A stretch of 63,353 nucleotides of DNA. Source: Polaromonas eurypsychrophila. Lineage in GTDB: Bacteria > Pseudomonadota > Gammaproteobacteria > Burkholderiales > Burkholderiaceae_C. The translations under genes and the position numbers were made by a program. The notes beneath the pieces were generated by a model, which saw only the letters and a list, made by a program, of their open reading frames with translations, made no database searches and had not been told where the DNA came from. The DNA lies in the NCBI RefSeq assembly GCF_014641715.1, contig NZ_BMIG01000020.1, forward strand, positions 1 through 63,353, given 5' to 3'. Positions 56,693 to 63,353 of the stretch are shown in pieces. Position 1 is the stretch's first letter. Each line of letters opens with the position of its first letter.

Positions 56693-56719
56693 TCGCTTCC
56701 CTCGCTTCCCTCGCTTCCC
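56693..56719 (+). repeat. Short tandem repeat, 3 x 9 bp
   Basis: TCGCTTCCC occurs three times in tandem just upstream of the BMP-type gene. Possible slippage site affecting spacing in front of the ribosome binding site AAGGAC. Confidence 0.8.
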
Positions 56720-56745
56720 ATTTGCCACCCAACCAAGGACTCACC

Positions 56746-57846
56746 ATGAACCTACTTAATCGCCGCGATTCGATCAAAACCCTGGCCGCGTTCGGCGCTG
56801 CGGCCGCCAGCCCACTTGCGTTTGCGCAAAAGCCCCTGACCGTTGGCGTGATCTACGTCGGCCCGCGAGACGACTACGGTTACAACCAGGCGCATGCGCA
56901 GGCCGCAGCCGAACTCAAAAAGATGCCCGGGGTCAAGGTGGTCGAGGAGGAGAACGTGCCCGAGACCGCGGCCGTACAGAAGACCATGACCGGCATGATT
57001 GCGCAGGACGGCGCGTCGCTGGTATTCCCAACCTCCTTCGGCTACTTCGACCCGCACGTACTGGCGGTAGCGCCCAAGTTTCCCAATGTGCGTTTCGCCC
57101 ATTGCGGCGGGCTCTGGACCGAGGGCAAACACCCGAAAAACGCCGCCAGCTTCTTCGGCTACATCGAGGAGTGCCAGTACCTCAACGGCGTGATCGCCGG
57201 CCACATGACCAAGAGCAACAAGATCGGCTTCATCGCCGCCAAGCCGATCCCGCAGGTGCTGCGCAACATCAATGCCTTCACCCTGGGCGCGCGTTCCGTC
57301 AAGCCCGGCATCACCACCAGCGTGATCTTCACCGGCGACTGGTCGATGCCGGTCAAGGAAGCCGAAGCCACCAACAGCCTGGCCGACCAGGGCGTGGACG
57401 TCTTCACCATGCACGTGGACGGTCCGAAGGTCATCGTCGAGACCGCGGCCAAACGCGGCAAGATGGTCTGCGGTTACCACGCCAGCCAGGCCAAACTCGC
57501 GCCCCAGGCCTACCTGACCGGCGCCGAGTGGAACTGGCTCACCGCCTACACAACCTTTGTGGAAGCCGCGCGCAGCGGCAAGCCGCATCCCAACTTCATC
57601 CGCGGCGGCCTGAAGGACGGCTACGTGAAGATGTCAGCCTACGGTCCCACGGTGACCGATGCTGCGAAAAAGCAGGCCGACAGCGTCAAGGCGCAGATGG
57701 TGGCAGGCAGCTTCGACATCTTCAAGGGCCCGCTGAAGGACAACAAGGGCGGCACCATCGTCCCGGCCGGCAAGGTCTTCAAGCAAACCGATCTTGAGCT
57801 GGAGAAGATGAACTACCTGGTCGAAGGTGTGATCGGAAGTGTTTGA
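56746..57846 (+). CDS. BMP-family ABC transporter substrate-binding protein
   Basis: 366 residues with signal peptide (RRDSIKTLAAFGAAAASPLAFAQ). The mature start LTVGVIYVGPRDDYGYNQAHAQAA and later FAHCGGLWTEGKHPKNAASFFGYIEECQYLNGVIAGHMT match the BMP (PnrA/Med) family, which binds nucleosides and related ring compounds. In this cluster the ligand may be a ureide or a pyrimidine/triazine-like compound. AAGGAC precedes the ATG. Confidence 0.92.
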   Translation: MNLLNRRDSIKTLAAFGAAAASPLAFAQKPLTVGVIYVGPRDDYGYNQAHAQAAAELKKMPGVKVVEEENVPETAAVQKTMTGMIAQDGASLVFPTSFGYFDPHVLAVAPKFPNVRFAHCGGLWTEGKHPKNAASFFGYIEECQYLNGVIAGHMTKSNKIGFIAAKPIPQVLRNINAFTLGARSVKPGITTSVIFTGDWSMPVKEAEATNSLADQGVDVFTMHVDGPKVIVETAAKRGKMVCGYHASQAKLAPQAYLTGAEWNWLTAYTTFVEAARSGKPHPNFIRGGLKDGYVKMSAYGPTVTDAAKKQADSVKAQMVAGSFDIFKGPLKDNKGGTIVPAGKVFKQTDLELEKMNYLVEGVIGSV

Positions 57847-57876
57847 CGAACAGGCCCATCGATCGACGCCACGCTG

Positions 57877-58968
57877 ATGCGCCACTCTCTCGCCAACTTC
57901 CTGCTGCCCGTCGGCGCCATCGTCGCGGCGTTGGGGCTGTTCGGCGTGTTTGTCTGGTTCGCCGGCTTCAGCCCGCTGGAGGTCTGGCTGCTGCTGTTCA
58001 AGGGTGCCTTCGGCGACTGGTATTCGTGGCAGAACACCTTGCAGCGCGCCGCGCCGCTGATGCTCACAGCCCTGTGTGTTGCCATTCCGGCGCGCGCGGG
58101 CCTGACGGTGATCGGCGGCGAGGGCGCGGTGGTGCTCGGCGGGCTGGCTTGCGCCGGCCTCGCGCAGGGCCTGCCACTGCCGGCCAATACGGCTGGCACG
58201 GTGATGGTCTGCCTGGCCGCAGCAGCGGCGGGCGGGCTGTGGATCACGCTGGCAGGCTGGCTGCGCCAGTACCGCGGCATCAATGAAACCATCAGCAGCC
58301 TGCTGCTGGCCTATGTCGCCATCGGTCTGTTCAAGCACCTGGTCGAAGGTCCGCTGCGCGACCCGTCCAGCCTGAACAAGCCCTCGACCTTTTCACTGGC
58401 CGAAGGCTTGCGCATCGGCGGCATCGCCGGTTCCGACGTGCACTGGGGGCTGGTAATTGGCGTGCTGGCGTGCCTGGCGACCGGCCTGTGGATGCGCATC
58501 ACGCCTTCGGGTTTTGCGCTGCGCGTGGTCGGCGGCAACCCGCGCGCGGCGCAGCTGGTCGGCCTGCCGGCGTCGAAGCTGATCCTGCTGGCCTGTGCGC
58601 TGGGCGGCGCCTGCGCCGGCGTGGCCGGCGCCATCGAGGTGGCGGCCGTGCACACCAACGCCAACGCTGCGCTGATTGCCGGATACGGCTACGCCGGCAT
58701 CCTGGTGGCATTTATCGCACGCCAGCATCCGGTCGCCATCATCCCGGTGGCGATTCTGTTCGGCGGCTTCGGTGCGGCCGGCAGCCTGCTGCAGCGCCGC
58801 CTGGGTTTGCCTGATGCTTCTGTGCTGGTGTTGCAGGGCATTGCCTTTGTGCTGATCCTGGCCAGCGAAGCGCTGCGTGATGTGGACTGGAAAACATTCT
58901 TTGCGCGCATCAACCGCTTCGGTCCGTCCGAGCCGAGCCCGATCCCCCTGCCGCAGGACAAGCCATGA
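57877..58968 (+). CDS. BMP-type ABC transporter permease 1
   Basis: 363 residues, about eight to ten helices. RGINETISSLLLAYVAIGLFKHLVEGPLRDPSS and LRVVGGNPRAAQLVGLPASKLILLACALGGACAGVAGAIEVAAV are typical of BPD_transp_2 nucleoside permeases. It overlaps permease 2 by ATGA (58965-58968). Confidence 0.92.
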   Translation: MRHSLANFLLPVGAIVAALGLFGVFVWFAGFSPLEVWLLLFKGAFGDWYSWQNTLQRAAPLMLTALCVAIPARAGLTVIGGEGAVVLGGLACAGLAQGLPLPANTAGTVMVCLAAAAAGGLWITLAGWLRQYRGINETISSLLLAYVAIGLFKHLVEGPLRDPSSLNKPSTFSLAEGLRIGGIAGSDVHWGLVIGVLACLATGLWMRITPSGFALRVVGGNPRAAQLVGLPASKLILLACALGGACAGVAGAIEVAAVHTNANAALIAGYGYAGILVAFIARQHPVAIIPVAILFGGFGAAGSLLQRRLGLPDASVLVLQGIAFVLILASEALRDVDWKTFFARINRFGPSEPSPIPLPQDKP

Positions 58969-59885
58969 GCGCCGACCAGTTGCTGATTTTCTTTGCCGGC
59001 ATCGTCGGCGGCGCCTTGCGCGTCGGTGCCCCTTTTCTGTTTGTCAGCCTGGGTGAATGCATCACCGAAAAATCGGGACGCATCAACCTGGGTCTGGAAG
59101 GCGTGCTGGTGCTCTCGGCCATGTCGGCCTTCGGCGCGTCTTACCTGTCCGGTTCGGCCTGGATCGGCGTGCTGGCCGCCGCCGCCACCGGTGCGCTACT
59201 GGCCACCTTGCACGGTGTGCTCTGTTCGCTGCCGCGCGTCAACGACATCGCTACCGGCATTGCGCTGATGCTGCTGGGCATGGGCCTGGCCTTCTACCTG
59301 GGCAAGCCGCTGATCCAGCCGCAAGCGCCGCAACTGCCGGCCATTGCGCTGGGCAACTGGAGTGACTCGGCCGCCGTACGTTCGGCCCTGCAGGTCAATG
59401 CACTGGTGCCCATAGGCGTCGCTCTGGCCGTGGCGCTGTGGTGGGCCTTTGCCAACACCCGCGCCGGCCTGCTGGTGCGCATGGCGGGTGATTCGGCCAA
59501 TGCCACCCGCGCCCTCGGTTATTCGGTGTCCGCAATCCGGATCGCCGCCACTGCTGCGGGCGGCATGGTCGCCGGCCTGGGTGGCGCCTCGCTCACGCTG
59601 TTCTACCCTGGTAGCTGGAACGAAGGCATCTCCAGCGGTCAGGGCCTGATCGCAGTGGCGCTGGTGATCTTCGCACGCTGGAGCCCGGTCCGCTGCGTCT
59701 GGACCTCGCTGCTGTTCGGCGGCGCCGGCGCCATCGGCCCGGCGCTTCAGTCGATCGGCATCAGCTGGGGCTACCACCTGTTCAACATTGTTCCCTATCT
59801 GCTGACGCTCCTGATTCTGGTCATCACCTGCCGGCCGGGCACAACGGTGAGCGGCAGCCCGGGCGAACTCTCCTCCGCGCGTTGA
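58965..59885 (+). CDS. BMP-type ABC transporter permease 2
   Basis: 306 residues of the BPD_transp_2 family: PFLFVSLGECITEKSGRINLGLEGVLVLSAMSAF is the conserved first block, and MAGDSANATRALGYSVSAIRIAATAAGGMVAGLGGA the second. It forms the heterodimeric channel with permease 1. Formamidase follows by 19 bases. Confidence 0.92.
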   Translation: MSADQLLIFFAGIVGGALRVGAPFLFVSLGECITEKSGRINLGLEGVLVLSAMSAFGASYLSGSAWIGVLAAAATGALLATLHGVLCSLPRVNDIATGIALMLLGMGLAFYLGKPLIQPQAPQLPAIALGNWSDSAAVRSALQVNALVPIGVALAVALWWAFANTRAGLLVRMAGDSANATRALGYSVSAIRIAATAAGGMVAGLGGASLTLFYPGSWNEGISSGQGLIAVALVIFARWSPVRCVWTSLLFGGAGAIGPALQSIGISWGYHLFNIVPYLLTLLILVITCRPGTTVSGSPGELSSAR

Positions 59886-59904
59886 ATACAAACAAGGAAT
59901 TAAA

Positions 59905-60891
59905 ATGACAGGCCTAGGCGGACTCAATAAATCGAAACATGGCGTAGTTTTGGGCCTGGTGCAACTGCAACTTCCCATAATTGAGACACCCGCGCAACTG
60001 GCCGCGCAGACGCAGCGCATCTGCGACATGGTCGCCAAGGCGCGGCGCAACCAGAGCACCATGGACCTGGTGGTGTTTCCGGAATATTCGCTGCACGGGC
60101 TGTCGATGTCGATGGCACCTGAACTGATGGTGACACTCGACGGCCCCGAGGTCGCCGCTTTCAAGCGGGCCTGTGTGGACAATCACATCTGGGGCTGTTT
60201 TTCCATTATGGAGGCCAACCCCGGCGGCAACCCCTACAACAGCGGCATCATCATCGACGATACGGGAGCCGTGAAGCTTTACTACCGCAAGCTGCATCCC
60301 TGGGTGCCGGTCGAGCCCTGGGAGCCGGGCAACCTAGGCGTGCCGGTCTGCGACGGGCCGAAGGGCAGCAAGCTCGCGCTGATCATCTGCCACGACGGCA
60401 TGTTCCCCGAGATGGCGCGCGAGGCCGCCTACAAGGGCGCGGAAATCATCCTTCGCACCGCCGGCTACACGGCGCCGATACGCCACAGCTGGAAGATCAG
60501 CAACCAGGCCAATGCCTTCAGCAATCTGGCCATCACGGCCAACGTCTGCCTGTGCGGCAGCGACGGCAGCTTCGACTCCATGGGCGAGGGCATGTTCTGC
60601 AACTTCGACGGCACCGTGCTGGTCGAAGGCGGCGGGCGCCCCGACGAAATCATCACGGCCGAAGTGCGGCCCGATCTGGTGCGCGAAGCGCGCACCGGCT
60701 GGGGCGTGGAAAACAACATCTACCAGCTCTACCACCGCGGTTATGTGGCTGTGAAAGGCGGCGCTCAGGATTGCCCGTATACCTATATGCGCGACATGCT
60801 GGATGGCAAGTACCAGCTGCCCTGGCCGGTGGAAGTGACCGACGGGACCTCCTGCGGTTTCGACGCGCCGACGCGCAGCTACCAACCTTGA
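59905..60891 (+). CDS. amiF: Formamidase
   Basis: 328 residues, nitrilase superfamily. Catalytic E60 ([12 protein letters not shown]), K129 ([17 protein letters not shown]) and C162 ([20 protein letters not shown]). The protein tracks Helicobacter AmiF closely in length and motifs ([20 protein letters not shown]-type [18 protein letters not shown]), which distinguishes formamidase from the aliphatic amidase AmiE. It gives formate and ammonia. Placed between transporter and biuret-hydrolase genes, it adds a second ammonia source. Confidence 0.93.
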   Translation: MTGLGGLNKSKHGVVLGLVQLQLPIIETPAQLAAQTQRICDMVAKARRNQSTMDLVVFPEYSLHGLSMSMAPELMVTLDGPEVAAFKRACVDNHIWGCFSIMEANPGGNPYNSGIIIDDTGAVKLYYRKLHPWVPVEPWEPGNLGVPVCDGPKGSKLALIICHDGMFPEMAREAAYKGAEIILRTAGYTAPIRHSWKISNQANAFSNLAITANVCLCGSDGSFDSMGEGMFCNFDGTVLVEGGGRPDEIITAEVRPDLVREARTGWGVENNIYQLYHRGYVAVKGGAQDCPYTYMRDMLDGKYQLPWPVEVTDGTSCGFDAPTRSYQP

Positions 60892-60905
60892 GAAGGACTG
60901 CAACG

Positions 60906-61601
60906 ATGGAACGCTTCGTCAACGCCAACCCCTACGCCTGGCCCTGGAACGGCGACCTGCGGCCGGACAACACCGCACTGGTCGTGATCGACATGCAGAT
61001 CGATTTCTGCGGCGAGGGCGGCTACGTCGACAAGATGGGCTACGACATCTCGCTGACACGCACGCCGATCGCGCCGCTCAAGACCCTGATGGCCGGCATG
61101 CGCAGCGCGGGCTACCACCTGATCCACACGCGCGAAGGCCACCGGCCCGACCTGTCCGACCTGCCCGCCAACAAGCGCTGGCGCTCGCGCCAGATCGGCA
61201 CCTACGGCTTGGGCATAGGCGACGACGGGCCCTGCGGCCGCATCCTGGTGCGCGGTGAGCCCGGCTGGGAAATCATTCCCGAGCTCGCGCCGCTGCCCGG
61301 CGAGGTGATTATTGACAAACCCGGCAAGGGCTCGTTTTACGCCACCGACCTCGATAGGGTGCTGCACACGCGCGGCATCCGCAATCTGATCCTGACCGGC
61401 ATCACCACCGATGTGTGTGTGCACACCACCATGCGTGAGGCCAATGACCGCGGCTTCGAATGCCTGCTGCTATCAGACTGTACCGCCGCCACCGACAAGG
61501 GCAACCACGAGGCGGCATTGAAGATGATCACCATGCAGGGCGGCGTGTTCGGCGCGCATGCGGTGTCAAAGGCCGTGCTCGACGCACTGGCGCAGCCATG
61601 A
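60906..61601 (+). CDS. biuH: Cysteine hydrolase, biuret/triuret hydrolase type
   Basis: 231 residues, isochorismatase-like fold. Triad D29 ([11 protein letters not shown]), K138 ([16 protein letters not shown]), C171 ([19 protein letters not shown]). ADPYPWPYNGDL-like start ([21 protein letters not shown]), [10 protein letters not shown] and [21 protein letters not shown] are strongly reminiscent of biuret hydrolase BiuH and its triuret-specific relative TrtA. BiuH would give allophanate for AtzF directly; TrtA would give carboxybiuret, explaining AtzE/G/H in the same cluster. A RutB-like ureidoacrylate hydrolase is a weaker alternative. ATG 60906 follows AGAAGGACTGCAACG. Confidence 0.8.
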   Translation: MERFVNANPYAWPWNGDLRPDNTALVVIDMQIDFCGEGGYVDKMGYDISLTRTPIAPLKTLMAGMRSAGYHLIHTREGHRPDLSDLPANKRWRSRQIGTYGLGIGDDGPCGRILVRGEPGWEIIPELAPLPGEVIIDKPGKGSFYATDLDRVLHTRGIRNLILTGITTDVCVHTTMREANDRGFECLLLSDCTAATDKGNHEAALKMITMQGGVFGAHAVSKAVLDALAQP

Positions 61602-63223
61602 GCACAAGCGCAGCCATCGGCAGCCTGCCGCCAGCCACCGGCGCGCTGGCGCTGGACACCTACCGCATGAGCATGCGTTTTGGCAGCTTCACTGCGCTCG
61701 ACAGCGTCAGCCTGAAGGTGGCGCCGGGCACGGTGCACGCGCTGCTCGGTGAAAACGGCGCCGGCAAAAGCACGCTGGTCAAATGTGTGGCGGGTTTCCA
61801 GCGTCCCTCGGAAGGCAGCATCCTGATTGACGGCCGCGAGCAGGCGATTGACAACCCGGTGGTGGCGCGTGCGCTGGGCATCGGCATGGTCTACCAGCAT
61901 TTCACGCTGGCGCCCGGCATGACGGTGGCCGAGAACCTGCTGCTAGCCAGCGGCCAGGCACCGGCGGTGATCAACTGGAAGCAAAAACGCGCCGAACTCG
62001 CGGCCTTCCTCCAGACCACGCCGTTCCGTCTGGACCTGGATGCGCGGCCGCTGGACATGGCGGCCGGCGAGAAGCAGAAGCTGGAACTGCTCAAGCAACT
62101 CTACCTCAGGCCGCGCCTGCTGATCCTCGACGAGCCGACCTCGGTGCTCACGCCGCAGGAGGCCGACGAGGTGCTGGGCCATGTGCGCGACTTCGCGCGC
62201 GCCGGCCATTGCACGGTGCTGATCATCACCCACAAGTTCCGCGAAGTGATGGCCTACGCCGATGACGTGACGGTGCTGCGCCGTGGCAAGGCCGTACACA
62301 GCACTTCTGTGGTGGCGACCGATCCTGGGCGGCTGGCGCAGGCCATGGTCGGTGATACGGCTGCAGCCCGCCATGAAAGTCGGGATACGGAACAAAACAG
62401 ACCTCCAACCCATGCTGGACGAGCGCAAGCAGCTATCAATAAAATAGCAAGTGCTGCGCCGCTCGAAGTGCACGGACTGCAGGTCATGGGCGACCGCGGC
62501 ACGCTGGCCGTGCGCGAACTGAACCTGTCGGTGGCGGCGGGCGAGATCCTCGGCATCGCCGGCGTCTCCGGCAACGGCCAGCGCGAACTCGTTGAAGCCC
62601 TGGTCGGCCAGCGCGCGCGCGCCGCCGGCGTGGTGCGGGTGGACGGCCAGGCTTATGCTGCCACGCGCGAGGAGAACCACCGCCTGAAGGTGCGCAGCCT
62701 GCCTGAGGAGCCGCTGCGCAATGCCTGCGTCGGCGACCTCTCGGTGGCCGAGAACATGGCGCTGCGCGACTTCGACCGGCCGCCGCTGTGCGCCGGCGGG
62801 CGCTTGCGCTTCGGCCGCTGGCGCAGCCGCGCGCGCGAATGGATCACCGGCTACGGCATCAAGACCCAGAGCGAAAACGCGACTATCCGCAGCCTGTCGG
62901 GCGGCAATGTGCAGCGCGCGGTGCTGGCGCGGGAATTACATGGCGAGATCAAGGTGCTGATTGCCGCCAACCCGGTGTTCGGCCTGGACTTTGCCGCGGT
63001 GAAGGAAATCCACACCCGCCTGCGCGGCGTGGCACAGCAGGGCGGCGCGGTGCTGCTGATCAGCGAGGACCTGGACGAGTTGCTCGAACTGGCCGACCGC
63101 ATCGTGGTGATGAGTGACGGGCGCATCGTCTTCGAGACCGCTGCTGCGGGGGCTGAGCGGCAGGTGTTGGGGGCGCATATGGGTGGGGGGCATCATCAAC
63201 CTTTGGCTGAGGTTTTGGTGTGA
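61598..63223 (+). CDS. BMP-type ABC transporter ATP-binding protein (two nucleotide-binding domains)
   Basis: 541 residues. N-terminal domain: Walker [16 protein letters not shown], a signature-region replaced by [16 protein letters not shown], Walker [13 protein letters not shown]-loop IITHK. C-terminal domain: degenerate Walker [18 protein letters not shown], signature [28 protein letters not shown], and ISEDLDEL. This is the sugar/nucleoside (RbsA-like) class that serves BMP permeases. The linker at about 265-285 ([20 protein letters not shown]) is an R1 repeat in reverse orientation. Its ATG overlaps the biuH stop (ATGA), so transporter and hydrolase are coupled. Confidence 0.93.
   Translation: MSTSAAIGSLPPATGALALDTYRMSMRFGSFTALDSVSLKVAPGTVHALLGENGAGKSTLVKCVAGFQRPSEGSILIDGREQAIDNPVVARALGIGMVYQHFTLAPGMTVAENLLLASGQAPAVINWKQKRAELAAFLQTTPFRLDLDARPLDMAAGEKQKLELLKQLYLRPRLLILDEPTSVLTPQEADEVLGHVRDFARAGHCTVLIITHKFREVMAYADDVTVLRRGKAVHSTSVVATDPGRLAQAMVGDTAAARHESRDTEQNRPPTHAGRAQAAINKIASAAPLEVHGLQVMGDRGTLAVRELNLSVAAGEILGIAGVSGNGQRELVEALVGQRARAAGVVRVDGQAYAATREENHRLKVRSLPEEPLRNACVGDLSVAENMALRDFDRPPLCAGGRLRFGRWRSRAREWITGYGIKTQSENATIRSLSGGNVQRAVLARELHGEIKVLIAANPVFGLDFAAVKEIHTRLRGVAQQGGAVLLISEDLDELLELADRIVVMSDGRIVFETAAAGAERQVLGAHMGGGHHQPLAEVLV
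62392..62451 (-). repeat. R1 repeat copy in the linker of the BMP-type ATPase
   Basis: Minus strand: CTTGCTATTTTATTGATAGC then TGCTTGCGCTCGTCCAGCATGGGTTGGAGGTCTGTTTTG. It keeps the frame open and lies exactly between the two ATPase domains. Confidence 0.85.
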
Positions 63224-63254
63224 ATGTATTTTTGAGTGCGCCAGCAAGCCGGGG

Positions 63255-63270
63255 GTTGCCCGGCGGCAAC
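63255..63270. other. Hairpin downstream of the ureide cluster
   Basis: GTTGCC-CGGC-GGCAAC, a perfect 6-bp stem, followed by ACTCACTTTCTTTTGC. It could terminate the cluster transcript weakly, and its surroundings (CCGGGGGTTGCCCGGCGGCA) look like part of another dispersed repeat. Confidence 0.45.
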
Positions 63271-63291
63271 TCACTTTCTTTTGCTTCGCTG

Positions 63292-63353
63292 TATAGACCG
63301 GAGACATAGGTGACACATGTGCGGAGACATGGTTGACGGTTTTCATTAGACGT
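63292..63353 (+). mobile_element. Possible insertion-sequence terminus running off the right edge
   Basis: Two near-identical direct motifs, GGAGACATAGGTGACA (63300-63315) and GGAGACATGGTTGACG (63323-63338), follow TGTATAGACC. The pattern resembles, from memory, sub-terminal repeats at ends of IS481/IS21-type elements in Burkholderiales. No transposase is in the window, so this is tentative. Confidence 0.35.

Overview
The window reads as chromosomal DNA of a GC-rich betaproteobacterium, most likely of the family Comamonadaceae (Polaromonas, Rhodoferax or Variovorax type). Evidence is the gene content and order (str operon, mreBCD-mrdA, gatCAB, hemJ/hemB, a TRAP transporter cluster) and two families of short interspersed repeats that I associate with that family: R1, about 55-60 bp with core GCTATNAAAANNATAGCTGC, and R2, about 80-100 bp with core CCCCCCGAGGGGGCC. 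No tRNA, rRNA or CRISPR array was found.

Layout. 1-3700 (minus): str operon rpsL-rpsG-fusA-tuf; tuf runs off the left edge. 3.7-8.0 kb (minus): D-Ala-D-Ala carboxypeptidase, alpha/beta hydrolase, [2Fe-2S] protein, VanZ-like membrane protein, hemJ. 8.0-11.4 kb (plus): a candidate small RNA, hemB, a CorA-type channel and a DUF72 protein. 11.4-14.3 kb (minus): GST, amidohydrolase, dienelactone hydrolase and DsbA-type isomerase. 14.4-15.9 kb (plus): an SDR and a MarC protein. 15.9-20.4 kb (minus): an MCE/Mla-type lipid transport operon (STAS-permease, ATPase, MCE protein, lipoprotein) ending in a cyclic-nucleotide-binding-domain protein. 20.6-26.7 kb: a GntR regulator divergent from a catabolic operon (FAH-fold hydrolase, TRAP transporter, FAD-linked oxidase). 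26.7-31.2 kb: LysR regulator, mmsA and a GMC oxidoreductase. 31.3-38.5 kb: two exported or membrane proteins with protease folds, a soluble hybrid histidine kinase, amt with a sigma-54 promoter and an NtrC-type site, and a TauE/SafE permease. 38.5-43.4 kb (minus): mreBCD-mrdA. 43.6-49.6 kb: gatCAB, pyrE and xthA.

49.76-63.22 kb (plus) is the most distinctive part. A near-consensus sigma-54 promoter precedes a block of 14 co-directional reading frames: allophanate hydrolase (atzF), a NitT/TauT-type ABC transporter, atzG-atzE-atzH (carboxybiuret and dicarboxyurea steps), a decayed Bug-type binding protein, a BMP-type ABC importer, formamidase (amiF) and a biuret/triuret hydrolase. No cyanuric acid ring-opening enzyme (AtzD or barbiturase) is present. 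My reading is a nitrogen-scavenging island for linear ureides (triuret, biuret) and formamide, switched on under nitrogen limitation. The amt gene 12 kb away has the same promoter class.

The other notable theme is that R1 and R2 repeats lie inside genes and in frame. They supply the core of one signal peptide, the N-terminus of a lipoprotein precursor, loops in GatA and a LysR protein, a linker in an ABC ATPase, and the N-terminal extensions of a VanZ protein and a cNMP-binding protein. gatB also carries an internal AT-rich segment that looks recombined.
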